The translations under genes and the position numbers were made by a program. A DNA stretch of 64,000 nucleotides from an uncultured Brachybacterium sp. Its GTDB lineage: Bacteria; Actinomycetota; Actinomycetes; Actinomycetales; Dermabacteraceae. The notes under the pieces are model-generated. The model worked only from the letters and a program-made list of their open reading frames with translations, searched no databases and was not told the DNA's origin. Positions 53,878 through 62,337 of the stretch are shown here, piece after piece. Positions within the stretch are counted from its first letter, which is position 1. Every line of letters begins with the position of its first letter. Where the stretch lies: positions 620,001-684,000 of the forward strand of contig NZ_CANMSY010000001.1 in NCBI RefSeq assembly GCF_947500705.1. The letters are read 5' to 3'.

Positions 53878-54105
53878 GAGGTGCTCCTTCTGAGTGCTCG
53901 GTCCCCAGGATGTGCGCGACGCTCGCCGCCGAGGGCCCGGCGGGCCGCTGCTGTCCGCGCATCAGCGGGCGGGCGGCGAGACGCCATGCGGTCCGAGGTC
54001 TCCATCATCCCCCCGCAGGCGCGCCGCGGAGGGGGTTCCGGCGGCGTGATCGCCGGGAAGCAGGCGGCGCGCGGCCGACGGGGTGGGCGCGTCAGCCCCC
54101 TCCCC

Positions 54106-54117
54106 TACCCTGACCGC
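54106..54117 (+). promoter_or_regulatory. -10 element of leaderless patatin gene
   Basis: TACCCT (54106-54111) ends 6 bases before ATG 54118. Confidence 0.45.
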
Positions 54118-55164
54118 ATGACCTCCTCCCAACCCACCTCCTCCCCGGCCGACGACACCCAGCGTGTGGACCTGGTGCTCGAGGGCGGCGGGGTCAAGGG
54201 CATCGCCCTGGCCGGCGCGATCGAGGTGCTCGAGGAGCGCGGATACCGGGTGAACCGGGTGGCGGGATCGTCGGCCGGGTCGATCGCCGGAGCGCTCGCG
54301 ACCGCAGGGATCCCGGCGAGCACGATGGTGAAGGTGCTGCGGGAGACGGACTACCGCCGTTTCGAGGACGGCCCGTGGTGGACCCGCACCCTGCCCGGCA
54401 AGGGGCTGAGCATCCTGCTGCACAACGGGATCCATCGCGGCACCTACCTGCGTGAATGGCTCGCCGAACAGCTGACCGCGCACGGAGCACCGGGCCGCAC
54501 CGGCACCTTCGCGGATCTGCGCTATGAGGATCCCGAGCCCGGGCTCACCCCGGTGGGCGCGCACGCCCACCGCCTGGTGGTGACCGTCTCGGACCTCTCC
54601 GCCGGACGCCTGAGATATCTGCCGCTGGAGGCGGCGGATCTCGGCTCCACCCCGGATTCGCTGCGGGTGGTGGACACGGTGCGCGCCTCGACCTCGATCC
54701 CGCTGTTCTTCCGCCCGGTGCGGTGGAAGAACGTTGCCGGGAAGCCGGCGGTGCTGGTGGATGGCGGACTGCTCTCGAACTTCCCGGTCTCGGTGTTCGA
54801 TCGCCCTGAGGGTGAGGTGCCGCGCTGGCCCACCTTCGGCATCAAGCTCTCCGCCAAGCCCGAGGCCGATTTCGGGGTGCAGAACCGGATCCGCGGACCG
54901 CTGAGCTTCGGGAAGGCGGTGGCGGATACGGTCACCGGCTTCTACGACCGGATGCACATCGACTCCTCCCATGCCGTGGCACGCACGATCTTCATCGACA
55001 CCGCCGCGGTGCGCCCCACCCACTTCGACCTCTCCGCCGACGAGCGGGAGATGCTCTACCGGAAGGGACGCAAGGCCGCGACGGACTTCCTGGACGGCGA
55101 CCACGAGCAGGCGGCCTGGGACTTCGAGGCGTACAAGGCGCGATTCCGCGCTCGGACCCTCTGA
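54118..55164 (+). CDS. Patatin-like phospholipase family protein
   Basis: A 348-residue serine-aspartate lipid acyl hydrolase. The oxyanion motif LVLEGGGVKGIALAGA is at about residues 19-34, the nucleophile elbow GSSAGS holds the catalytic Ser, and the dyad Asp is in LVDGGLLSNFPV. RASTSIPLFFRPV is the usual stretch before the dyad. No signal peptide is present, so the enzyme is cytosolic or membrane-peripheral. The C-terminus YRKGRKAATDFL is basic. ATG 54118 has a -10 element instead of a ribosome site. The gene is monocistronic and is followed by a GC-rich hairpin. Confidence 0.92.
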   Translation: MTSSQPTSSPADDTQRVDLVLEGGGVKGIALAGAIEVLEERGYRVNRVAGSSAGSIAGALATAGIPASTMVKVLRETDYRRFEDGPWWTRTLPGKGLSILLHNGIHRGTYLREWLAEQLTAHGAPGRTGTFADLRYEDPEPGLTPVGAHAHRLVVTVSDLSAGRLRYLPLEAADLGSTPDSLRVVDTVRASTSIPLFFRPVRWKNVAGKPAVLVDGGLLSNFPVSVFDRPEGEVPRWPTFGIKLSAKPEADFGVQNRIRGPLSFGKAVADTVTGFYDRMHIDSSHAVARTIFIDTAAVRPTHFDLSADEREMLYRKGRKAATDFLDGDHEQAAWDFEAYKARFRARTL

Positions 55165-55170
55165 GCTGCC

Positions 55171-55198
55171 GCCGCGGCGACGCCGGCGCCGCCGCGGC
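55171..55198 (+). terminator. GC-rich hairpin after patatin gene
   Basis: GCCGCGGCG (55171-55179) pairs with CGCCGCGGC (55190-55198), 6 bases after the stop codon. No T-run follows. Confidence 0.4.
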
Positions 55199-55328
55199 AC
55201 CGGCGTTCTGGCCACCTCGTCCCGACCGATCGGCCCGGATCTTGCGCCCCGGCGCACCCCTCGTGCAACGCTCGAGAGATCCGGCTCGCCGCGAGGCGGG
55301 CGTATCGGCACACGGAGGACTCACTCGA

Positions 55329-56627
55329 ATGAGCCAGAAGAACATCTTCGTCCTGGGACTGACGGACGTGCAGCGTCACGAGCTCGAGACGGTGCGTCAC
55401 GCCGAGGACTACACCTTCCACGGTCTCCTGGACTACGAGACCCTGGTGAACACCACGGATCTGAACTTCGCGCAGCTGATGGTCGACGCTCGGGCCGAGC
55501 TCGACGCCTTCGACGGCAGCATCGACGCGATCATCGCGCACTGGGACTTCCCGGTCAGCGTGATGAGCGCGATGCTCGCCGCCGAGCACGGACTGCCCGC
55601 CCCCTCGCTGACCAGCCTGCTGAAGAGCGAGCACAAGGGGTGGAGCCGGCTCGAGCAGAAGAAGTCGGTGCCCGAGTGCGTGCCCGGTTTCACCCTCTTC
55701 GACCCGTTCGCGGAGGACGCCCTGGCGAGCATCGATCTGGACTTCCCGTTCTGGGTCAAGCCCGTCAAGGCGCACTCCTCCGCCCTCGGCTTCAAGGTGG
55801 AGGACGAGGCGGACTTCGCCGAGGCGCTGGTGGAGATCCGCGAGCACATCGGCGAGATCGGTGATGCGTTCGACGAGGTGCTCCGGCAGGTGGAGCTGCC
55901 GCCCGAGCTCGCGGGGGCCGGTGGCAACAGCTGCCTGGCGGAGCAGTTCGTGGAAGGCATCCAGGCCGCGCCGGAGGGCACGATGTTCCGCGGGGAGTAC
56001 AACGTCCACGGCGTGTTCGACATGCACAAGGACGCGGCCGGCACCAGCTTCTCCCATCTCGACTACCCGGCCAGCACGGTGCCCCAGCGCGTCCAGCAGC
56101 GGATGATCGACCTCACCGAGCGGTACCTGCGCCAGGTCGGGTACGACAACGCCTGCTTCAACTCCGAGTTCATGTGGGACGAGACGAACGACCAGCTGTG
56201 GCTGATCGAGATCAACACCCGCATCTCCCAGTCCCACAGCGACCTGTTCGCGAAGGTCGACGGCAGCTCGAACCATGAGGTCGCGATCGACATCGCACTC
56301 GGTCAGCCGCCGCGGATGCCGCATCGTGAGGGTGACTTCGCGGTCGCCTCGCAGGCGATGATCTTCCACGACGAGGACGCGATCGTCACCCGCATCCCCA
56401 CCGCGCAGGACAAGGCGGAGATCGAGCGCCGCTTCCCCGGCACCCTGCTCACCCTGACCGTCGCCGAGGGCGACCGGCTCTCGGAGCTGCCGGGGCAGGA
56501 CAGCTACCGGTTCGTGCTGGGCAAGCTCTACCTCGGCGCGGACAGCACCGAGGAGCTGCTGGCGGACTACGCGGCGATCACCGCCGAGCTGCCCTTCGAG
56601 TTCGCACCGGCGCCGGCCGACGACTGA
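55329..56627 (+). CDS. ATP-grasp family ligase
   Basis: A 432-residue protein. Residues 1-100 are a pre-ATP-grasp fold (FVLGLTDVQRHELE, IIAHWDFPVSVMSAMLA). The ATP-grasp fold follows: FPFWVKPVKAHSSALGF supplies the nucleotide-binding Lys, LAEQFVEGI the next strand, and ACFNSEFMWDETNDQLWLIEINTRIS the Mg-binding Glu/Asn pair. ATP-grasp ligases join a carboxylate to an amine or thiol through acyl phosphate. Neither substrate can be named. GGAGG lies upstream of ATG 55329. A CocE-like hydrolase starts 61 bases downstream in the same direction, probably one operon. Confidence 0.88.
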   Translation: MSQKNIFVLGLTDVQRHELETVRHAEDYTFHGLLDYETLVNTTDLNFAQLMVDARAELDAFDGSIDAIIAHWDFPVSVMSAMLAAEHGLPAPSLTSLLKSEHKGWSRLEQKKSVPECVPGFTLFDPFAEDALASIDLDFPFWVKPVKAHSSALGFKVEDEADFAEALVEIREHIGEIGDAFDEVLRQVELPPELAGAGGNSCLAEQFVEGIQAAPEGTMFRGEYNVHGVFDMHKDAAGTSFSHLDYPASTVPQRVQQRMIDLTERYLRQVGYDNACFNSEFMWDETNDQLWLIEINTRISQSHSDLFAKVDGSSNHEVAIDIALGQPPRMPHREGDFAVASQAMIFHDEDAIVTRIPTAQDKAEIERRFPGTLLTLTVAEGDRLSELPGQDSYRFVLGKLYLGADSTEELLADYAAITAELPFEFAPAPADD

Positions 56628-56688
56628 CCACACACTCCCGCACACACCCCTGCACACCCCCTCAAGGACGACCAGGAGGCGACCACCG

Positions 56689-58725
56689 ATGAGGACCGTC
56701 ACCGAGCTTCCCTACGAGATCCGCATGATCGAGAACGTGTTCATCCCGATGCGGGATGGCGCCCGGCTCGCGGCCCGGCTCTGGCTGCCGGTGGACGCGG
56801 AGCAGCACCCCGTGCCCGCCGTGCTCGAGTACATCCCCTACCGCAAGCGGGACTCCAGCCGGGCCCGCGATGACCTGAACCATCCCTATATCGCCGGTCA
56901 CGGCTATGTGTGTGCGCGGGTGGATCTGCGCGGCAGCGGCGACAGCGACGGGGTGATGGTCGATGAGTACCGCCCCCAGGAGCATGAGGACGCCGAGGAC
57001 GTCATCGCCTGGCTCGCCGAGCAGCCATGGTGCGATGGCAACGTGGGGATGATGGGCATCTCCTGGGGCGGGTTCAACAGCCTGCAGCTCGCGGCCCGTC
57101 GGCCCCCGGCGCTCAAGGCGATCATCAGCGCATCCGCCACGGATGACCTCTACGTCGACAACATGCACTACATGGGCGGGGCGCTGCTGGCGGACAACCT
57201 CTCCGAGGCCACGGTGATGTTCGCCTTCAACTCCCTGCCGCCGGATCCGCAGATCGTCGGCGAGCGCTGGCGGGAGATGTGGCATGAGCGTCTCGAGGGA
57301 AGCGGGCTGTGGCTGGAGACCTGGCTCGCGCATCAGCGACGGGACGACTACTGGAAGCCCGCGTCCGTCTGCGAGGACTACTCCCAGGTGGAGGTCCCGG
57401 TGATGGCCGTGGGCGGCTGGGCCGACGGGTACACCAATGCGATCTTCCGCCTGATGGAGAACCTGGAGGTGCCCCGCAAGGGCCTGATCGGCCCGTGGGG
57501 CCACAAGTACCCGCACATCGGGGTGCCGGGCCCGGCGATCGGCTTCCTGCAGGAGGTGGTGCGCTGGTGGGATCACTGGCTCAAGGGCACCGATACCGGC
57601 GTGATGGATGAGCCGATGGTGCGGGCGTGGATGCAGGACAGCGTCTCCCCCGCCGCGTCCTACGAGGACCGCCCCGGCCGCTGGATCGCGGAGGACCAGT
57701 GGCCCTCCCCCCGGATCGCCGAGCGCGAGTACGTGCTGCGCGGCCACCATCTCGACGAGGGCACGGCCGAGGCGACGGACCGCGAGGTCGAGGTGCAGTC
57801 CCCGCTGAGCGTGGGGATGTTCGCCGGAAAATGGGCCTCCTACGCCGCGGTGCCGGATCTGCCCTTCGACCAGCGGGAGGAGGACGGCGGCGCCCTGTTC
57901 TTCGAGACTCCGGATCTCACCGAGGAGCTGGAGATCTTCGGCAGGCCGACTTGCGTGCTCGAGGTCAGCGCCGACCAGCCGGTCGCGCAGCTCGCGGTGC
58001 GGCTCTCGGACGTGAACACGGCCGGGGAGGCGACCCGCGTGACCTACGGCGTGCTGAACCTGACCCACCGTGACGGCAGCGCGGAGCCGCAGCCCCTCGA
58101 GCCGGGGAAGAAGTACCGGGTGGAGGTGCCGCTGAACGGCATCGCCCAGTCCTTCCCCGCCGGGCACCGGCTGCGCCTGTCGATCTCCACCTCCTACTGG
58201 CCGCTGATCTGGCCGGCGCCGGAGGCGGCGACGGTCACGCTGAGCACCGGGTCCAGCAGCCTGCGCCTGCCGGTGCGACCGGCCCGTGACGCGGATGCAC
58301 ATCTGCGGAAGTTCGGCGAGCCCGAGGCCGCGGAGCCGCTCGAGGTCACCGATCTCTCCCCCGGCGAGCACCACTGGCGGGTCACCCGTGACCTGGCGAC
58401 CAACGAGTCCGTGCTCGAGGTCGCCAACGATCAGGGCGAGTTCGTGATCGAGGAGACCGGCAGCAGGATCCGCCGGGCCACGAACGAGTGGTACAGCTTC
58501 CGCTGGAACGACGTGAACTCGGTGCGCGGCGAGACCCGCACGGTGCGCCGCGTGGAGCGGGAGGACTGGGGCGCGGAGATCACCACCCGCACGATCCTCA
58601 CCTCCACCCCCACCGAGTTCGTGATCGACGCCCAGCTGGACGCCTTCGAGCTGGACGCCGAGCGCGGCGACCCGCGGGTGTACTCGCAGAACTGGGAGCG
58701 GAGGATCCCGCGGGACCTGGTGTGA
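56689..58725 (+). CDS. CocE/NonD-family alpha/beta hydrolase (X-Pro dipeptidyl-peptidase S15 type)
   Basis: A 678-residue hydrolase. The nucleophile elbow GISWGG places Ser at residue 125. The N-terminal MRDGARLAARLWLP and YIPYRKRD segments and a helical cap are typical. The C-terminal jelly-roll domain starts near residue 360 (DLTEELEIFGRPTCVLEVSADQP, FPAGHRLRLSIS). The catalytic Asp and His should lie in the stretches GGWADGYTNA and GPWGHKYPH. There is no signal peptide, so it is cytosolic. AGGAGG precedes the ATG. It may hydrolyse an amide or ester made by the neighbouring ATP-grasp enzyme, but this pairing is inference. Confidence 0.92.
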   Translation: MRTVTELPYEIRMIENVFIPMRDGARLAARLWLPVDAEQHPVPAVLEYIPYRKRDSSRARDDLNHPYIAGHGYVCARVDLRGSGDSDGVMVDEYRPQEHEDAEDVIAWLAEQPWCDGNVGMMGISWGGFNSLQLAARRPPALKAIISASATDDLYVDNMHYMGGALLADNLSEATVMFAFNSLPPDPQIVGERWREMWHERLEGSGLWLETWLAHQRRDDYWKPASVCEDYSQVEVPVMAVGGWADGYTNAIFRLMENLEVPRKGLIGPWGHKYPHIGVPGPAIGFLQEVVRWWDHWLKGTDTGVMDEPMVRAWMQDSVSPAASYEDRPGRWIAEDQWPSPRIAEREYVLRGHHLDEGTAEATDREVEVQSPLSVGMFAGKWASYAAVPDLPFDQREEDGGALFFETPDLTEELEIFGRPTCVLEVSADQPVAQLAVRLSDVNTAGEATRVTYGVLNLTHRDGSAEPQPLEPGKKYRVEVPLNGIAQSFPAGHRLRLSISTSYWPLIWPAPEAATVTLSTGSSSLRLPVRPARDADAHLRKFGEPEAAEPLEVTDLSPGEHHWRVTRDLATNESVLEVANDQGEFVIEETGSRIRRATNEWYSFRWNDVNSVRGETRTVRRVEREDWGAEITTRTILTSTPTEFVIDAQLDAFELDAERGDPRVYSQNWERRIPRDLV

Positions 58726-58880
58726 CCGGGTCACGATGCACCTCACCCCGAGGATCCGCTCCTCCGTGACCGATCGACATCTCACCCGCGTCGGTGACGG
58801 CGCGGTGATCTCCCCCGTCCGGCACACGTCACAATGGGTACCCACGCTGTGCGCACTCCGGCCTGACGTTCTCGGCGCTG

Positions 58881-61370
58881 ATGTACATGCTCGCCCGGCA
58901 GGGGGCGCTGTACCGCTTCCGCGATCACCTGCGGTCTCCTCGCGAGGAGCTGGACCGGCACTTCACCGGCGGCTACGACAAGCTGGTGACGGTGCTGATC
59001 CCCTCCTACGTGGAGGAGGTCAGCGTGGTCCGCCAGACGATGTGGTCCGCCGCGCTCCAGGAGTTCCCCCGCCTGCGGATCGTGCTGCTGGTCGACGACC
59101 CGGCGCACCCGACGGATCCGGACCGGATCGCCTCCCTCGCCGCCACCGAGGCCCTGGCCGAGGAGATCGAGAGCGCGCTGCGGGGGCCGCGACGGCGCAT
59201 CACCGCCGCCGCCTCGGCCTTCTCGGTGGGCGAACGGGGGGACGAGCCGGCCGCACCCCAGGAGGCGGAGCAGCTCGCGGACCTCTACCAGTTCGCCTCC
59301 TGCTGGCTCGAGGAGATGGCCGCGGCCGAATCCCTCGAGGACCACACCGATGCCTTCTTCACCGAGCAGGTGCTGCGCGGGCTGGCCGGCGATCTGGAGC
59401 TGACCGAGCTCGCGCTGCGCACTGCCGCAGAGCATGGCGAAGCGCCCGCACGGGAGCGGATGGGTCAGCTCTACGACCGCCTGACCTGGATCTTCACGGC
59501 TGAGGTGACGAGCTTCCAGCGCAAGCGGTTCGCCTCGCTGTCGCATGAGGCCAACAAGGCGATGAACATCAACTCCTACATCTCGCTGATCGGGCGGGAC
59601 TGGAAGGAGGAGCCGACGGCCGAGGGGCCGGCCCTGCGCCCGGCGGGTCCCGGTGACACGGTGGCGCTCTCGGTGCCGGCCAGCGACTACCTGCTGACCC
59701 TCGATGCCGACTCGATGCTGCTGCGCGACTACTGCCTGCGGCTGGTCGGCTTCCTCGAGCAGCCGGGCCACGAGCGGGTCGCGGTGACCCAGACCCCGTA
59801 CTCCTCGTATCGCGGGGCTCCCACCCGCATCGAGCGGCTGGCGGGTGCGACCACCGACATCCAGCACATCCAGCATCAGGGGATGACGTACTACGGCGCG
59901 ACCTTCTGGGTGGGCGCCAACGCGGTGATCCGCACCGAGGCGCTCGAGGACATCGCGCGCACGGAGACCGTGGGCGGCTTCCCCGTCACCACCTACATCC
60001 AGGACCGCACCGTCATCGAGGACACCGAGTCCTCGATCGACATCGAGGCCCACGGGTGGTCGCTGGAGAACTACCCCGAGCGCCTGAGCTACTCGGCGAC
60101 CCCACCCGACTTCGGCTCGCTGGTGGTGCAGCGCCGGCGGTGGGCCAACGGTGGCCTGATCATCTGGCCCAAGCTCCTCTCGCTGGTCGGAGAGCGGCAT
60201 CGTCGCCGGGAGCCGGTCCTGCTGCGGGAGGTGCTGCTGCGCACGAACTACATGGCGTCGATCGCCTGGTCGAGCTTCGGACTGCTGTTCCTCCTGGCCT
60301 ACCCCTATGACTCGCGACTGCTCAGCGTGTGGGTGTTCCTCGCCGCGGTCCCGTACTTCTGCTGCATGGGCGCTGATCTGAAGGCCTGCGGCTACCGTTT
60401 CTGGGACATCCTGCTGGTCTACGGCTTCAACCTGGTGCTGCTCGCGGTCAACCTCGCCGGGGTGCTGAAGTCGCTCCAGCAGATGCTCACCGGGGAGAAG
60501 ATCCCCTTCGCCCGCACTCCGAAGGTCGCCGATCGCACTGCGGCGCCCGCCCTCTTCGTGCTGGTGCCGTGGGCGATCGTGGCGTTCTCCCTGCTCACCC
60601 TCTACCGCGACGTCTCCGCGCAGAACTGGGGCAACGCGGTCTTCGCCCTGATCAACGCGACCCTCTGCGCGGCGGCGATCCTGCTGTACATCGGGGTCTG
60701 GAACTCGGTCGTCGACGTCGTGCTGGGGTTCGTCGACTGGCTGTTCGTCCCGGCGGGGTCGTCGCGGCGCGGCCGCACTGCGCGGCGGGCCGGGGCGCCG
60801 GCCGATGACGAGCAGGCGGTCGACTGGCGGGCGCTGCTCTACCACGGCGACCGCTCCCCCGACCTGCCGCGCGATGGGGAGAACCTCGAGCGCCGACGCC
60901 GCGCGACCGGCGCCTCGCGCATCTGGTCCACGCCGGTGCACCGCTTCGCCTCGGCCACCGGCGATCTGGCGCTGGTGCGCAGCGACGAGATCAAGGAGCT
61001 CTCCGACGAGCTCGAGGGGCTCCCGGAGCTCGGTCTCGAGTTCGCCTCGGCGTACGTGACGATGTGGCCGACGCGCCTGGGCCGGCTGCATGACGCGGTG
61101 GACGCCGCGGACCTGCCGGCGGCGCGGGACGCGGTGGGCAGCATCAAGGTCTCGGCGATGATGGTCGGCGCGGATCAGCTGGAGGATGCGGCGGATGTCG
61201 TCACGCGGGCGGTGACCGCCGGAGATCTGGAGGCTGCCCGCGCCGCGGTGCTCCCGCTCGCGGAGGTGGGCGAGGCGACCCTCGAGGCGCTGCGCCACGA
61301 GTTCCTGCCGGCTCGTGGGCCCCGCCACCGGGCGGCGACGGGGCCGGAGGTCAGCTCCCCGCGGTCCTGA
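58881..61370 (+). CDS. Family 2 processive-type glycosyltransferase fused to a histidine-less Hpt domain
   Basis: An 829-residue membrane enzyme. Residues 35-430 form a cellulose-synthase-like GT2 domain with VDD (71-73), DAD (275-277), IEDTE (379-383) and QRRRW (417-421), the QxxRW mark of processive enzymes. About five helices span residues 455-680. The C-terminal part (about 715-815) has the shape of an Hpt domain, but where the phosphorylated His should be (HSxK) it reads GSIK (Gly753, Lys756 kept). A long insert (residues 80-250) splits the GT domain. No ribosome site precedes ATG 58881, so the start is unsure. It overlaps the convergent response regulator by 20 bases. The sugar polymer is unknown. 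Confidence 0.85.
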   Translation: MYMLARQGALYRFRDHLRSPREELDRHFTGGYDKLVTVLIPSYVEEVSVVRQTMWSAALQEFPRLRIVLLVDDPAHPTDPDRIASLAATEALAEEIESALRGPRRRITAAASAFSVGERGDEPAAPQEAEQLADLYQFASCWLEEMAAAESLEDHTDAFFTEQVLRGLAGDLELTELALRTAAEHGEAPARERMGQLYDRLTWIFTAEVTSFQRKRFASLSHEANKAMNINSYISLIGRDWKEEPTAEGPALRPAGPGDTVALSVPASDYLLTLDADSMLLRDYCLRLVGFLEQPGHERVAVTQTPYSSYRGAPTRIERLAGATTDIQHIQHQGMTYYGATFWVGANAVIRTEALEDIARTETVGGFPVTTYIQDRTVIEDTESSIDIEAHGWSLENYPERLSYSATPPDFGSLVVQRRRWANGGLIIWPKLLSLVGERHRRREPVLLREVLLRTNYMASIAWSSFGLLFLLAYPYDSRLLSVWVFLAAVPYFCCMGADLKACGYRFWDILLVYGFNLVLLAVNLAGVLKSLQQMLTGEKIPFARTPKVADRTAAPALFVLVPWAIVAFSLLTLYRDVSAQNWGNAVFALINATLCAAAILLYIGVWNSVVDVVLGFVDWLFVPAGSSRRGRTARRAGAPADDEQAVDWRALLYHGDRSPDLPRDGENLERRRRATGASRIWSTPVHRFASATGDLALVRSDEIKELSDELEGLPELGLEFASAYVTMWPTRLGRLHDAVDAADLPAARDAVGSIKVSAMMVGADQLEDAADVVTRAVTAGDLEAARAAVLPLAEVGEATLEALRHEFLPARGPRHRAATGPEVSSPRS

Positions 61371-61728
61371 CCGGGCGGGCGACGATCTCCTCCAGCTGCT
61401 GGCGCAGCAGGCGCGGGCGGAACGGCTTGGTGAGGTACTCGTCGGCCCCGGCCTCGAGCCCCTTGCGGGCATCGGCAGCCTCCGAGCGGGCCGAGAGCAT
61501 CACGATGTGGCCGGTGACCTGCGCGCGCGCCCCGCGCACCACCTCGTAGCCCTCCATGTCCGGCAGGCCGACGTCGACCAGGGCGAGGGCGGGCGGCTGG
61601 GCGCCGATCGCGGTGAGACCGTCTTCGCCGGTCGCGGCGCTGGTGACGGTGTACCCGGCTTGGTCGAGCACCACCTCGAGGAGGCGGCGGATGTCGTCGT
61701 CGTCTTCGATCACTACTGCGGTCGTCAT
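61351..61728 (-). CDS. Single-domain CheY-like response regulator
   Basis: A 125-residue receiver domain alone. The acidic pocket is VIEDDDD (residues 6-12), the phospho-acceptor Asp is in LALVDVGLPDMEGYEVV (about residue 51-57), Ser is in IVMLSARS and Lys in YLTKPFRP. It has no output domain, so it must act by protein contact. GGGGGAA precedes ATG 61728. Its 3' end overlaps the 3' end of the glycosyltransferase-Hpt gene by 20 bases. The neighbouring histidine-less Hpt domains are its obvious possible partners. Confidence 0.93.
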   Translation of the reverse strand: MTTAVVIEDDDDIRRLLEVVLDQAGYTVTSAATGEDGLTAIGAQPPALALVDVGLPDMEGYEVVRGARAQVTGHIVMLSARSEAADARKGLEAGADEYLTKPFRPRLLRQQLEEIVARPVRTAGS

Positions 61729-61932
61729 CTGTTCCCCCGGAACGTCGTGTCGGGCCCCTGGTCATGCCCGGTTCCCAGACTACTGTCGATGAGTGGGTGA
61801 GAGGGCGTCGTCGCCGGTGAGTCTGGACTCGTGGGAGCGGGGGTCTTCAGGCAGCGGCGCGGCCGCGGACCTTGCGCGAATCTTTGGTCGAACCGGGCTG
61901 CGGTCCTGGGGATGGCGGCGCATGATGGGGTC

Positions 61933-62337
61933 ATGACCGCTGCCCCCGTCCTTGATACCGAGGCGTTGCGCCGGTTGGGGGACGACCTGGGGGACGCCGA
62001 GATCCTGGGTGGATTCCTCCGCCGCTTTCTCGCCCTGCTGGAGCAGCGCATCGAACGCCTCGAGCGCTCCCTGACCGCGCACGACCACGAGAGCTGGATG
62101 GATGCCGTGCTCAGCCTGAAGACCTCCTCGGCCCAGGCCGGGGCGCGGGCGCTCTCGGAGCTCGCCGCCCGGGTCGAGAAGGCCGCCGAGCGTCCGCCGT
62201 CCCCATCGTGGACAGCATGGTGCACCTCAACCGGCCGCTGCGAGGGCTTGCGCCTGCTGCGCGACGTGGCCGCCGAGACCGCCCGTCAGCTGCGGCTCTT
62301 CCTGGATCAGCTCCGGCCGGCGGGCCCGGCTACCTGA
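61933..62337 (+). CDS. Stand-alone histidine-less Hpt-like protein
   Basis: A 134-residue protein that is almost wholly helical. EILGGFLRRFLALLEQRIERL and WMDAVLSLKTSSAQAGARAL match the two central helices of Hpt proteins, but the phospho-accepting His is replaced by Leu60 (LSLK, with Lys63 kept). A Pro/Ser/Trp stretch (PPSPSWTAW) lies before the last helix. ATG 61933 is chosen because the domain starts there; upstream in-frame starts at 61912 and 61831 exist. It lies between two response-regulator genes and overlaps the second one convergently by 8 bases. Confidence 0.75.
   Translation: MTAAPVLDTEALRRLGDDLGDAEILGGFLRRFLALLEQRIERLERSLTAHDHESWMDAVLSLKTSSAQAGARALSELAARVEKAAERPPSPSWTAWCTSTGRCEGLRLLRDVAAETARQLRLFLDQLRPAGPAT

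Noticed and set aside
58722-58734. GTGACC-G-GGTCAC palindrome at the end of the CocE-like gene
   Set aside because: It overlaps a stop codon, is short and GC-rich, and is 150 bases from the next start; chance is likely.
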